A DNA stretch of 64,000 nt from Flavobacterium alvei (GTDB taxonomy: Bacteria; Bacteroidota; Bacteroidia; Flavobacteriales; Flavobacteriaceae), in NCBI RefSeq assembly GCF_002920895.1, contig NZ_PQVG01000002.1, positions 310,001 through 374,000 of the forward strand. The letters run 5' to 3'. This document shows, in pieces, positions 27,701 to 35,193 of this stretch. How positions within the stretch are numbered: the stretch's first letter is position 1; each line of letters opens with the position of its first letter. A program made the translations under genes and the position numbers. The notes under the pieces were generated by a model. That model did not search any database. It saw nothing but the letters and a program-made list of their open reading frames with translations, and was not told the DNA's origin.

Positions 27701-30700
27701 TGCTATTCCTCCAGAAGCTACTACAGATAAGGTAGTTGAAGGTGAATTTTGACAAACTGTTTGGGTTGCTAAGGGTTGTGTGGTAATAATTGGATCATTA
27801 ACCACTATTATTTCGGCCACATTAGAAGTAATTGCACCACAACCGTTTCCGCTAAAGTTAAGCACAGCATAGTAATAATACGTTCCAGAAATAGTAAAAA
27901 CAGCGGGGGTAAAAGTTGCATTTGTAGCTCCTGAAATTAAAGTTCCCCCAGAATTGGAATTGGTTGTATTAGAATACCATTGGTATGAAACCGTTCCAGT
28001 TCCTCCTGAAGAACTTACTGTTAATGGATTTGAAATAGTTCCTCCCACACATAGACTTTGTGTTGGCGTTGGTTGTGTTGTAATTGTTGCTCCAGCATTA
28101 ATAGTAACATTGGCAGTATTTGAAGTTATGCTAGAACAGCCACCCGTTGCTGGCAAAGTAATGATACAATAATAAAAAGTTGTTCCTACAGGAGTATTTG
28201 GTGGACTAAAGGTTGAACTTGTTGCTCCTAAAATCAAAGTCCCGCCTGAATTTGAATTTACTGAATTACTATACCATTGATAACTTGGAATTCCAACTCC
28301 ATTGGCATAAGTAACGGATAAAACAGTTGGAGTTCCTCCTAAACAGACTGTACTTGAAACTGGTTGATTTATAATTGTTGGTGCAGCATTAACTATCACC
28401 GCTGCTGTTGCGCTAGTCACACTACATCCCAAAGTACTTTGATTAATCAAACAATAGTAATATAGTGTTCCAACAATTGTCGTTGGTGGCAAATAAGTAT
28501 CGGTAGTAGCACCAGAAATTAATGTTCCTCCTGAATTGGAATTGATTGTATTTGAAAACCATTGATATGAAAAAATACCGTTTCCGCCAGTTGCACTAAC
28601 TTGCAAACTTTGTGGAGTTGCGCCTTGACAAAGCGTTTGTGAAACCAATGGCTGAGAACTGACTGTTGGGTCAGTATCAACAATAATTGTCGCCACATTG
28701 GAACTTGCAGATCCACAACCGGTTCCTGTTGAACTGACAATTGCATAAAAATAAAAAGTCCCCTGACTACTAAAAACTGGTGGTGTATAAGTTGCATTTG
28801 TTGCTCCTGAAATCAAAGTCCCTCCTACATTTGAATTGGTAGTATTAGAATACCATTGATAAGAAACGGTTCCTGTTCCGCCTGAAGAGCTGACTGTTAA
28901 AGGACTTGGAATAGTTGCTCCAACACAAATGTTTTGTGAAGGCGTGGGTTGTGTACCAATAGAAATAATTGGACTTATTGTTATCGTTGCGGTTGTGGAT
29001 GTAATGTTTGAACATCCTCCCGAGGGCAATGTTATAATACAATAATAATAAACCGTTCCAACAGTTGCAGATGATGGAGTGAAAGTTGCGTTTGTTTCGC
29101 CAGAAATTAAAATTCCAGAAGTGTTGTTATTTACAGTATTAGAATACCATTGATAAGTTGGTGTTCCTGTAACTCCACTCAAAACAACAGTTAATGGGGC
29201 AAGAATTCCGTTTTGACAAGCTGTATTTGAAACAGGTTGATTTGTGATTTTCGGGGCTGGAATTACTGTTATAACATAATTTACAACTGCTCCGGGGCAT
29301 CCTCCTAAAGAAGGAGTTATGGCATAAGTAACTGTTCCTGAGGTCAAACTTGTAGTCGAAATAGTTTGTATCGGAATTGTATTCGCTCCTGATGGAATAA
29401 AACCTGTAATTCCCGAAGTTGCTGTTGCAGTCCAAGAATAGGTAGCTCCTGCTGGATTCGAACTTAGGTTTACTAATGTTGTTTGAGAACCAGAACAAAT
29501 CGTCTGATTCAAAGGTGTATTGGTGATAACTGGGACATCTTTAATGGCAAATGATTCAGTTGCTATCGTAGAAACTCCACATTCATTTGTTACAGTTAAG
29601 GAAACTGTATAATTTCCAGGACTTGAATAACTTATAGAACCTGGATTTGCAACTGTTGAGGAAGAGGGTGTTCCTCCAGGAAAACTCCAAGCATAAGTCA
29701 GTGTACTTGAAGCAGGCGCACAACCATTTACAACCGCAATTGGACTAATTGATGTTGGCCCACAAAAATCTGGAATAGCATTTATGGTGGCTGTTGGTGG
29801 TTGTTTGACAATTACAGTTTGAATTGGTGACACTACCGTACCACAAGAATTTGTTGTACTTAACCTGATAGAATAAGTGCCTGGGGTCAGAAAATTAAAG
29901 GTAGGATTTGCCGAAGTTGCACTTCCTGTTACATAATTCCAAACGGCTGGAGATACTCCACAATTACCACCAGCATATGTTACAGTCCATAAATAAGTGG
30001 GAGCCACACAAGAATTAGTTATTACTGTTGTATTATTAGTGGCTACTACAAGTGGTGTGCAGCCTTCAGTTTTGTCTAATGTAAATTGAGGAACCAATGG
30101 CCCTTCTACACAAATTGTTTTCTGAACAGGAGCTGAAAACCCACAATAGGCTTGAGCAATTAAAGTTACAGTATAATTTCCAGGAACAGTATAGGTGTGA
30201 TTTGGACTTATTTGTGTTGACGTTGTTCCATCTCCAAAATCCCATTGATAAAGTGAATTCTGAACACAATTCTGATTATAACCCGCTAACGAAGTATTGG
30301 TAAATGATACATTCGTATTCAAACAAGCAGGAGTAGATGCTATCGTAAAATCTGCTACAGGTTTTGAATAAATTGTTATGTTTGATACAGAACTAGGTGT
30401 ATCTCCACAAGCATTTGAAATAGTTAATAAAGCTGTAAATTTTGGACTTGGGCAATTTGATATGGTATAGGAATGTGGAATTGGAAAATTAGTAGATAAA
30501 GAAGGATTTGCAGCATTAAAATAAGACGAACTTTCTAAATTTGCTTGGGTTAAATGCACAATTGGCGTACCATCTCCATAATCTATATCATAAACTGTTC
30601 CTGCAGAATTATTTCCCCAATTCGAAATTGCAAAATTTATAGGAGCGGTTGGTGCACATAGATTTTGAGTGCTTCCTGGGCTTACAATTCCCCCCGAAGG

Positions 30701-31657
30701 ATTTGTCACATTCTTGATTACATAGGTTTTAGAATTACTACAACCATTTGTACCTTGAGCAGTAATAATCATATTATAGGCTCCGACTAGTGAATAGGTA
30801 TGAGTAGCTGGAAAAGTAGCATTCGAAAGAATGGCACTTCCATCACCCCAATCTATACTGTAAGAATTTGCAACTATACACGCAGATGCAGAAGTATTTC
30901 CTACTGTTATATTAAAAATAGGATTAGAAGCTGCATTGGAACAATTATTAAATGGGTCGAAACCATTGTTAACATCAACAAAACTAATATCTGGTTTTTG
31001 AATAACAATAATGGGATGAGAAACAATTGAGGCTACACATCCATTGGCATCAGTAACTTTTAATGTAACCGTATAAGTACTCGTTGCACAACCTAACGAA
31101 GTAAAAACATGACTAGGATTTGCCAAAGTAGAAATTGGTGTTCCATCTCCAAAATCCCAAACATAAGAAAAGGGAGCTTTACCTGTTGTAACGATGGAAG
31201 TAAATTGAACAACAGTTCCTGAACATTGATTATCATTAGTAAAAGAAAAAGCTGCAACTGGCAAAGCATTTACTGTCACGGTAGCAGTTCCTGTTTGTAG
31301 AATTTCAGTTGTGGGTGCTGAAGAATCGTGAACACTTACCAAAGTATAAGCAAAAGTACCTGCAATTGCTGTAGGGACATTTACAGTAAAAACATCTCCC
31401 GTTGATGGAGCCGAAATGATATCTGCTCCCCCATTAATCTTATAGGTAAAAACATAAGGAGCTGTTCCGCCAACACCTTTAAAAGTAATTACTGGACTTG
31501 TAGCATTTTGACAAACAGTCGCATTACCTGTAATAGTTGCTGTAGGCAAAACCAAAGCGTTCTCGACTTCTATGTAAGAACTATTATTCTCAGCATACAA
31601 GCTACTTGCTGAAAATATAAAAAGAGAAAGAAGGACGATTGTACAAAACTGTTTCAT
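24704..31657 (-). CDS. Giant T9SS adhesin with PKD, Ig-like and SprB repeats and a type B sorting domain
   Basis: A 2317-residue secreted protein with a signal peptide (MKQFCTIVLLSLFIFSASSLYA). Residues about 130-750 hold PKD-type domains (YVWDFGDGTP, YSIDWGDGSA, YQWDFGDGTT). Residues about 800-1480 hold seven Ig-like modules of about 97 residues, each with QW(Y/F)S and a YYYC/YFYA strand. Residues about 1590-2100 hold at least six SprB-type repeats ((I/L)-x-C-(F/Y)-G-x-x-(N/T)-G-x-I plus SGG). A last PKD (WDFGDGTFSTEINPIHIY) precedes the type B C-terminal domain from about residue 2222 (PPTAFTPNNDGMNDYF to the final KDQGAFVLIK). Likely a cell-surface adhesin, possibly moved by the gliding machinery; ligand unknown. 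Cotranscribed with the porP/sprF gene. Confidence 0.95.
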   Translation of the reverse strand: MKQFCTIVLLSLFIFSASSLYAENNSSYIEVENALVLPTATITGNATVCQNATSPVITFKGVGGTAPYVFTYKINGGADIISAPSTGDVFTVNVPTAIAGTFAYTLVSVHDSSAPTTEILQTGTATVTVNALPVAAFSFTNDNQCSGTVVQFTSIVTTGKAPFSYVWDFGDGTPISTLANPSHVFTSLGCATSTYTVTLKVTDANGCVASIVSHPIIVIQKPDISFVDVNNGFDPFNNCSNAASNPIFNITVGNTSASACIVANSYSIDWGDGSAILSNATFPATHTYSLVGAYNMIITAQGTNGCSNSKTYVIKNVTNPSGGIVSPGSTQNLCAPTAPINFAISNWGNNSAGTVYDIDYGDGTPIVHLTQANLESSSYFNAANPSLSTNFPIPHSYTISNCPSPKFTALLTISNACGDTPSSVSNITIYSKPVADFTIASTPACLNTNVSFTNTSLAGYNQNCVQNSLYQWDFGDGTTSTQISPNHTYTVPGNYTVTLIAQAYCGFSAPVQKTICVEGPLVPQFTLDKTEGCTPLVVATNNTTVITNSCVAPTYLWTVTYAGGNCGVSPAVWNYVTGSATSANPTFNFLTPGTYSIRLSTTNSCGTVVSPIQTVIVKQPPTATINAIPDFCGPTSISPIAVVNGCAPASSTLTYAWSFPGGTPSSSTVANPGSISYSSPGNYTVSLTVTNECGVSTIATESFAIKDVPVITNTPLNQTICSGSQTTLVNLSSNPAGATYSWTATATSGITGFIPSGANTIPIQTISTTSLTSGTVTYAITPSLGGCPGAVVNYVITVIPAPKITNQPVSNTACQNGILAPLTVVLSGVTGTPTYQWYSNTVNNNTSGILISGETNATFTPSSATVGTVYYYCIITLPSGGCSNITSTTATITISPIISIGTQPTPSQNICVGATIPSPLTVSSSGGTGTVSYQWYSNTTNSNVGGTLISGATNATYTPPVFSSQGTFYFYAIVSSTGTGCGSASSNVATIIVDTDPTVSSQPLVSQTLCQGATPQSLQVSATGGNGIFSYQWFSNTINSNSGGTLISGATTDTYLPPTTIVGTLYYYCLINQSTLGCSVTSATAAVIVNAAPTIINQPVSSTVCLGGTPTVLSVTYANGVGIPSYQWYSNSVNSNSGGTLILGATSSTFSPPNTPVGTTFYYCIITLPATGGCSSITSNTANVTINAGATITTQPTPTQSLCVGGTISNPLTVSSSGGTGTVSYQWYSNTTNSNSGGTLISGATNATFTPAVFTISGTYYYYAVLNFSGNGCGAITSNVAEIIVVNDPIITTQPLATQTVCQNSPSTTLSVVASGGIATAYTYQWFSANVNNTSSGIAIVGETNASFIPPTNSAGTTYYYCLISQINGASCAVTTTTSEVIINLAPAINNQPISSSVCVNGTPTLLSFTYTNGVGTPTYQWFSNSLNSNSGGTIISGATNPTFAPSAISAGTLYYYCVVTFASLSGGCSVITTLPASVVVNPNPVIASETATICSTTAFTVSPTNSGGNIVPVGTTYTWTNPTVSPVGSVTGASAEGIPQTNISQTLINTTTNPSTVTYTVTPKSGTCVGNNFSVVVTVNPSINPNSILKNSTCFGANNGSIQTTITGGVPFSSGNPYNISWTGPNGFTASTSNITNLSPGDYTISVLDNGGCPFSKTYTITEPADIVITTDLEKNITCFGNANGEIQITVTGGTPVYTYSWTKNGIPFSVLEDLSGLSPGIYEVTVSDANNCGPQKATFTITEPPVLALNLVSKTDILCYGTATGAINVNVVGGTPSVSGYNFAWTGPNGFTSTNQNLTAIPAGTFNLTVTDDSGCSKNLSVTLTQNSEISINAVTTPIICYGDNDGSITITISGGIAPYTVLWSNLGSGLYQNNLSAGDYLITVTDALGCQKSLNVNIPEPPVFTINPVVKNITCFGANNGSINLNIVGGIAPVVLKWNDSATAGNVRNNLGPGSYTVTITDSKPCQIVRTFVIQEPQLLVLSANLTHALDCNDANTGAINLLVSGGSAPFTYAWSNGAITEDLTNIPAGNYLVTVTDSRGCVKTAQYVINRPPPIVVAVETKTDFNCDTKYVKQTFIAQVSGGVPPYQLHWSSGTVSGVNNEMMTTNQNGTVILDVTDNIGCKANYTFNVNIPKLGSASFFTTSFAFTTYGSYSIEDPIQFTNAATGDYTNISWDFGDGTFSTEINPIHIYKKEGSYIVNQTVTYPFGCVYIHTITLDIKKGYNLIPPTAFTPNNDGMNDYFAPVFSGLKDIHFDVYDTWGALIYSESGDSIRGWDGKINFKEAENGNYYYKIIAKAFYGTTIKDQGAFVLIK
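27230..29260 (-). repeat. Seven tandem Ig-like coding repeats arranged as A-B-C-A-B-C-A
   Basis: The conserved coding motif for QW(Y/F)S falls near 29141, 28849, 28553, 28270, 27970, 27678 and 27390, a unit of about 283-300 bases. Units 1, 4 and 7 share NQP(V/I)SxxxC and a (T/V)G(T/I)P(T/S)YQW start; 2 and 5 share TQPTPxQ and SSSGGTGTVSYQW; 3 and 6 share QPLxxQTxCQ. The higher-order period is about 875 bases. Confidence 0.85.
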
Positions 31658-31674
31658 AATTCTATTAATTTTTT

Positions 31675-31714
31675 ACCTCCTTTAACTCGTCTAAAATAAT
31701 ATTTTTCAAATATA
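31675..31714 (-). promoter_or_regulatory. Upstream signals of the adhesin gene: -7 box and a perfect Shine-Dalgarno-like stretch
   Basis: On the minus strand TATATTTG (31707-31714) fits TAnnTTTG, and TAAAGGAGGT (31675-31684) is complementary to the 3' end of 16S rRNA. The latter is 17 bases from the ATG, longer than normal spacing, and such sites are rare in this phylum. The remainder of the 31658-32072 gap is AT-rich and holds nothing else I can support apart from the rlmD box. Confidence 0.4.
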
Positions 31715-32060
31715 AACAATTACACTTTCATTGCTTTATGGTTTTTCACAAAAGAACACCTATTTTACAGTCATTTATTCAAAAGAAACTCTATTCTACT
31801 AACAAAAACACAAACAACTGTAAAAATTTGTTTCTACATCATTATGCTGATAAAGCTCCCTTTTTTATTTATAGTTCATTCTGAAAAACCTCTGCTTTTT
31901 ATACAACTAAACCCTCAAGTAATGAACTGCAACAAAAAAGATGGAAACAATAACTTCTTCAAACTTCAAGCAAAAAGCTTTTACCACAGAATAATTTCAT
32001 TAAATCAACATCTTTTCAAAAATTTTTCCCAATTTGAATTTATAAAACCATTCAAAGCCT

Positions 32061-32068
32061 TATTTTTG
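32061..32068 (+). promoter_or_regulatory. Putative -7 box of rlmD very close to the start codon
   Basis: TATTTTTG (TAnnTTTG) ends 4 bases before the ATG at 32073; a TTG lies at 32034 (24-base spacing). If used, transcription would begin at or near the start codon. Confidence 0.35.
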
Positions 32069-32072
32069 CGCT

Positions 32073-33488
32073 ATGGCTAAGAAAAATACAGACAAGATCG
32101 TTTTTGATCATATAAAAGTCCTTGATGCAGGTGCAAAAGGCGTTTCGGTGGCAAAAGCCCCAGATGGAAAAGTAATTTTTATTCCCAATGTAGTTCCGGG
32201 TGACGTAGTAGATGTGCAAACTTTCAAAAAGCGTAAGGCGTATTATGAAGGAAAAGCGGTGAAATTTCACGAATATTCCGAGCATAGAATTGAACCTATT
32301 TGCGAGCATTTTGGTGTTTGTGGCGGTTGCAAATGGCAGAATATGAAATACAGCCAGCAATTGTACTACAAACAAAATGAAGTTCAGAATCACCTACAAC
32401 GCATCGGAAAAATAGAACTTCCCGATTTTGAACCAATTTTGGGTTCCGAAAAACAATTCTTTTACAGAAATAAAATGGAATTTTCGTTTTCGAACAGCCG
32501 TTGGTTAACCGAAAAAGAAATTGGCAGCACCGAAGATTTGGGCAACAGAAATGCTCTTGGTTTTCATATTCCAAAAATGTGGGATAAGATTTTGGACATC
32601 AACAAATGTCATTTACAGGAAGATCCATCGAATACTATTCGAAATGAAATCAGAGCTTTCGCCAATGATAATAATTTAACTTTTTTCAATCCAAGAAATC
32701 ACGAAGGCTTACTGAGAACCTTGATGATGCGAACAGCTTCAACTGGAGAAATTATGGTTTTGATTCAGTTTTTCGAAAATGACAAAGCCAATAGAGAATT
32801 ACTTTTGGATCATCTCTACGAGAAATTCCCACAGATTACATCATTGCAATATGTGATCAACAATAAAGCAAACGATACTTTATACGATCAAAACATCAAA
32901 TTATACAAAGGTCGTGATTACATTTTGGAAGAAATGGAAGGTTTGAAATTTAGCATTAACGCTAAATCTTTTTACCAAACCAATTCTGACCAAGCATTCG
33001 AATTGTATAAAATTACTCGTGATTTTGCTGGATTAACAGGCACGGAAACAGTTTATGATTTATATACTGGAACAGGAACTATTGCTCAATTCGTATCTAA
33101 AAAAGCCAAAAAAGTGATTGGTGTAGAAAGCGTTCCCGAAGCAATTTTGGATGCCAAAGCCAATGCTGAACGCAACAATATAACGAATTGCGAATTCTAT
33201 GTGGGTGATATGAAAGTGGTTTTCAACGAAAGTTTCATCGCTCAACACGGCAAACCCGATGTTATTATTACCGACCCACCAAGAGACGGAATGCACAAAG
33301 ACGTGATCGAACAAATACTGAAAATCGAACCCGAAAAAGTAGTTTATGTCAGTTGTAATTCGGCAACTCAAGCTCGTGATTTGGCCTTAATGGACGAAAA
33401 ATACAAAGTTACCCGAGTGCGACCTGTGGATATGTTTCCGCAAACGCATCACGTAGAAAATGTTGTACTTTTAGAAAAGAGAAAATAG
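32073..33488 (+). CDS. rlmD: 23S rRNA (uracil-1939-C5)-methyltransferase
   Basis: A 471-residue TrmA/RlmD-family enzyme. An N-terminal TRAM-like domain (about 10-60) is followed by the Fe-S cysteines in CEHFGVCGGCKWQ (about 76-88), the SAM site VYDLYTGTGTIAQF (about 328), DPPRDGMHKD with the catalytic region, and VSCNSATQARDL with the catalytic Cys. The CxxGVCGGCxxQ spacing fits a cluster-bearing RlmD or RumA. It is followed by the DUF6452-DUF6048 pair, an order I recall from other Flavobacteriaceae. Confidence 0.95.
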   Translation: MAKKNTDKIVFDHIKVLDAGAKGVSVAKAPDGKVIFIPNVVPGDVVDVQTFKKRKAYYEGKAVKFHEYSEHRIEPICEHFGVCGGCKWQNMKYSQQLYYKQNEVQNHLQRIGKIELPDFEPILGSEKQFFYRNKMEFSFSNSRWLTEKEIGSTEDLGNRNALGFHIPKMWDKILDINKCHLQEDPSNTIRNEIRAFANDNNLTFFNPRNHEGLLRTLMMRTASTGEIMVLIQFFENDKANRELLLDHLYEKFPQITSLQYVINNKANDTLYDQNIKLYKGRDYILEEMEGLKFSINAKSFYQTNSDQAFELYKITRDFAGLTGTETVYDLYTGTGTIAQFVSKKAKKVIGVESVPEAILDAKANAERNNITNCEFYVGDMKVVFNESFIAQHGKPDVIITDPPRDGMHKDVIEQILKIEPEKVVYVSCNSATQARDLALMDEKYKVTRVRPVDMFPQTHHVENVVLLEKRK

Positions 33489-33495
33489 ATTACAG

Positions 33496-33511
33496 TCCCG
33501 AAGTTTCGGGA
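33496..33511. repeat. Short palindrome TCCCGAAGTTTCGGGA
   Basis: Seven-base arms with a 2-base centre just after rlmD. Such CCCGAA-TTCGGG palindromes recur between genes in Flavobacterium genomes as I recall; no T tract follows, so it is not a typical terminator. Confidence 0.6.
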
Positions 33512-33564
33512 GCAGATTTCAGATTTCAGTAATTTAGTGGATAATAATTGCCATTTAAAATAAT

Positions 33565-34104
33565 ATGAAAAAAATACTTTCGATTTTATTGCTTGTGATT
33601 GTCACTTCCTCGAGTTGCGAGAAAGACGATATTTGCGATGCCAATACACCTACAACTCCCCGATTGGTGATTGATTTTTATAACATTACCACTCCATCTG
33701 TCAAGAAAAATGTGACCAATCTAAAAGTTGTTGGAGATGGAATGAAAGAAGGAATTGTTTTTAATTCAAGTGCTACGGGTGATGACCAATATCTGACTAA
33801 TGGAACCTCCATTTCAATCCCACTAAAAACAGATGCAAATTCAACCAAATTTAGTTTCACTCTCAATTCGGGCAATCCGAATCCTACCTTGATTGATATT
33901 GATGAAGTAACTTTTAATTATACTAGAGAAAATGTTTTTGTATCAAGAGCTTGCGGTTTTAAAACCCTTTTTACTTTTGATCCAACCAATCCCTATATTC
34001 ATTCAGCAGTACCATCAACAAAAACAAAATGGATGCGGGTCATTTCAATCGAAAAAAGTAACATAGCCAACGAAAATGAAACACATGTTAAAATATTTTT
34101 TTAG
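33565..34104 (+). CDS. DUF6452 family lipoprotein
   Basis: A 179-residue protein with lipoprotein signal MKKILSILLLVIVTSSSC and CEKDDICDANTPTTPRLVIDFY, the pattern of the DUF6452 family. Later landmarks are FSFTLNSG, FNYTRENVFVSRACGF and the last strand VISIEKSNI. Function unknown. Its last 29 bases overlap the start of the next gene, so the two are translationally coupled; both products are predicted to be in the envelope. Confidence 0.88.
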   Translation: MKKILSILLLVIVTSSSCEKDDICDANTPTTPRLVIDFYNITTPSVKKNVTNLKVVGDGMKEGIVFNSSATGDDQYLTNGTSISIPLKTDANSTKFSFTLNSGNPNPTLIDIDEVTFNYTRENVFVSRACGFKTLFTFDPTNPYIHSAVPSTKTKWMRVISIEKSNIANENETHVKIFF

Positions 34105-34912
34105 TATTGGACTTTTGATGACTGTGTTTTGTATTCAAGCACAAGAAACTACTCCAACTACTAAGTCGCTAGATAAAACGAAAACCGAAGGAATTATTCC
34201 TGCATCGCCAAAACAAGCACAAGCAAAACCAGCTATAGCTACAAAAACCGACACTGTTGTCCCTGTAAAAAAGGATCGTTATGGCGTTAGAGTTGGATTG
34301 GATTTGTATAAATTGACTCGAGGACTATATGATTCAAACTACAAAGGAATTGAATTGGTGGGTGATTATCGTTTTACTAAAAATTACTATTTGGCTGCCG
34401 AAATTGGAAGCGAAGACAAAACCACCGAAGACGACCGATTAAACACCACTACCAAAGGAACTTACATAAAATTTGGATTTGATTACAATGCCTATGAAAA
34501 CTGGCTGAATATGGAAAACATTATCTCCATCGGTTTACGAGGCGGTTTCAGTACTTTTAACCAAGAATTAAACAGTTACAAAATCTACAACACACAACAT
34601 TATTGGGATGAAATGCCTTGGATTGCTTCTGGTGAATCATTTAACGGTTTAACTGCCGGTTGGATAGAAGTTGTTGCTGGTGTGAAAGTAAAAGTGTATA
34701 ACAATATATTTGTGGGCTTTAGTCTTCGAATGAACACGCTACTTTTCGAAAAGAAACCAGACGAAAACTTCGAAAACCTTTATATACCAGGCTTCAACAG
34801 AACATATGCTGGAAATTTTGGAGCTGGATTTAACTATACCGTTACTTATTTTATTCCTTTGTATAAGAAAACAGTAAAACCGAAAGAAGTAGTAAAAAAA
34901 GAAATTAAGTAA
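34076..34912 (+). CDS. DUF6048 family outer-membrane-like protein
   Basis: A 278-residue protein with a signal peptide (KYFFSIGLLMTVFCIQAQ; the Met at 34076 or 34085 can start it), a Thr/Lys/Pro-rich linker to about residue 70, then aromatic strands (RYGVRVGLDLYKLTRGLYD, YYLAAEIGSEDKTTEDDRLNTTTKGTYIKFGFDYN) suggesting a small barrel. This matches the DUF6048 family, found next to DUF6452. Function unknown. Its end overlaps the convergent small membrane gene by 8 bases. Confidence 0.88.
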   Translation: MKHMLKYFFSIGLLMTVFCIQAQETTPTTKSLDKTKTEGIIPASPKQAQAKPAIATKTDTVVPVKKDRYGVRVGLDLYKLTRGLYDSNYKGIELVGDYRFTKNYYLAAEIGSEDKTTEDDRLNTTTKGTYIKFGFDYNAYENWLNMENIISIGLRGGFSTFNQELNSYKIYNTQHYWDEMPWIASGESFNGLTAGWIEVVAGVKVKVYNNIFVGFSLRMNTLLFEKKPDENFENLYIPGFNRTYAGNFGAGFNYTVTYFIPLYKKTVKPKEVVKKEIK

Positions 34913-35141
34913 TATCCTTAATTCCTTTTATAAACAACCAAGACATAAACAATTTTTCGCCGTCTTTAGTTTTCGCAGCCTGAAATTTTGGTCCTAAAAT
35001 GGTTCCAACCACAAAAGCGGTAAACTGAATCCACAATCCCTCCAAATTGGTATATTTTCCAATCAAATATTGGAAAGAAATAAATAATATCGCAAAACAT
35101 CCCAATTGGAAAAGAAAAGCGCGAACTTGTAATTTTGTCAT
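34905..35141 (-). CDS. Small membrane protein, unknown function
   Basis: Starting at the Met at 35141 (MTKLQVRAFLFQLG) gives 78 residues with two membrane helices (about 8-27 and 37-52) and a GPKFQAAKTKDGEKLFMSWLF tail. No family recognised. The stop overlaps the end of the DUF6048 gene on the other strand. Confidence 0.7.
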   Translation of the reverse strand: MTKLQVRAFLFQLGCFAILFISFQYLIGKYTNLEGLWIQFTAFVVGTILGPKFQAAKTKDGEKLFMSWLFIKGIKDIT

Positions 35142-35169
35142 TTTTTTAAATTTATGAATTATATGCAAA

Positions 35170-35193
35170 AGAGGCGCAATGCATTGCGTCTCT
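35170..35193. repeat. Palindrome GAGGCGCAATGCATTGCGTCTC overlapping the end of the RlmL-like gene
   Basis: An almost perfect 24-base palindrome (one G-T pair) centred on ATGCAT. It reaches into the stop codon of the gene at 35192. The GAGACGCAATGCATTGCGTCTC type is a dispersed repeat seen in many bacterial genomes, as I recall. Confidence 0.75.

Noticed and set aside
27230..29260. CRISPR-like or satellite array
   Set aside because: The regular spacing is explained by in-frame coding repeats of Ig-like modules with diverged sequence; no short identical repeats with unique spacers.
31844..32080. 78-residue frame before rlmD
   Set aside because: No signal or motif, overlaps the rlmD start and promoter box, composition like non-coding AT-rich DNA.
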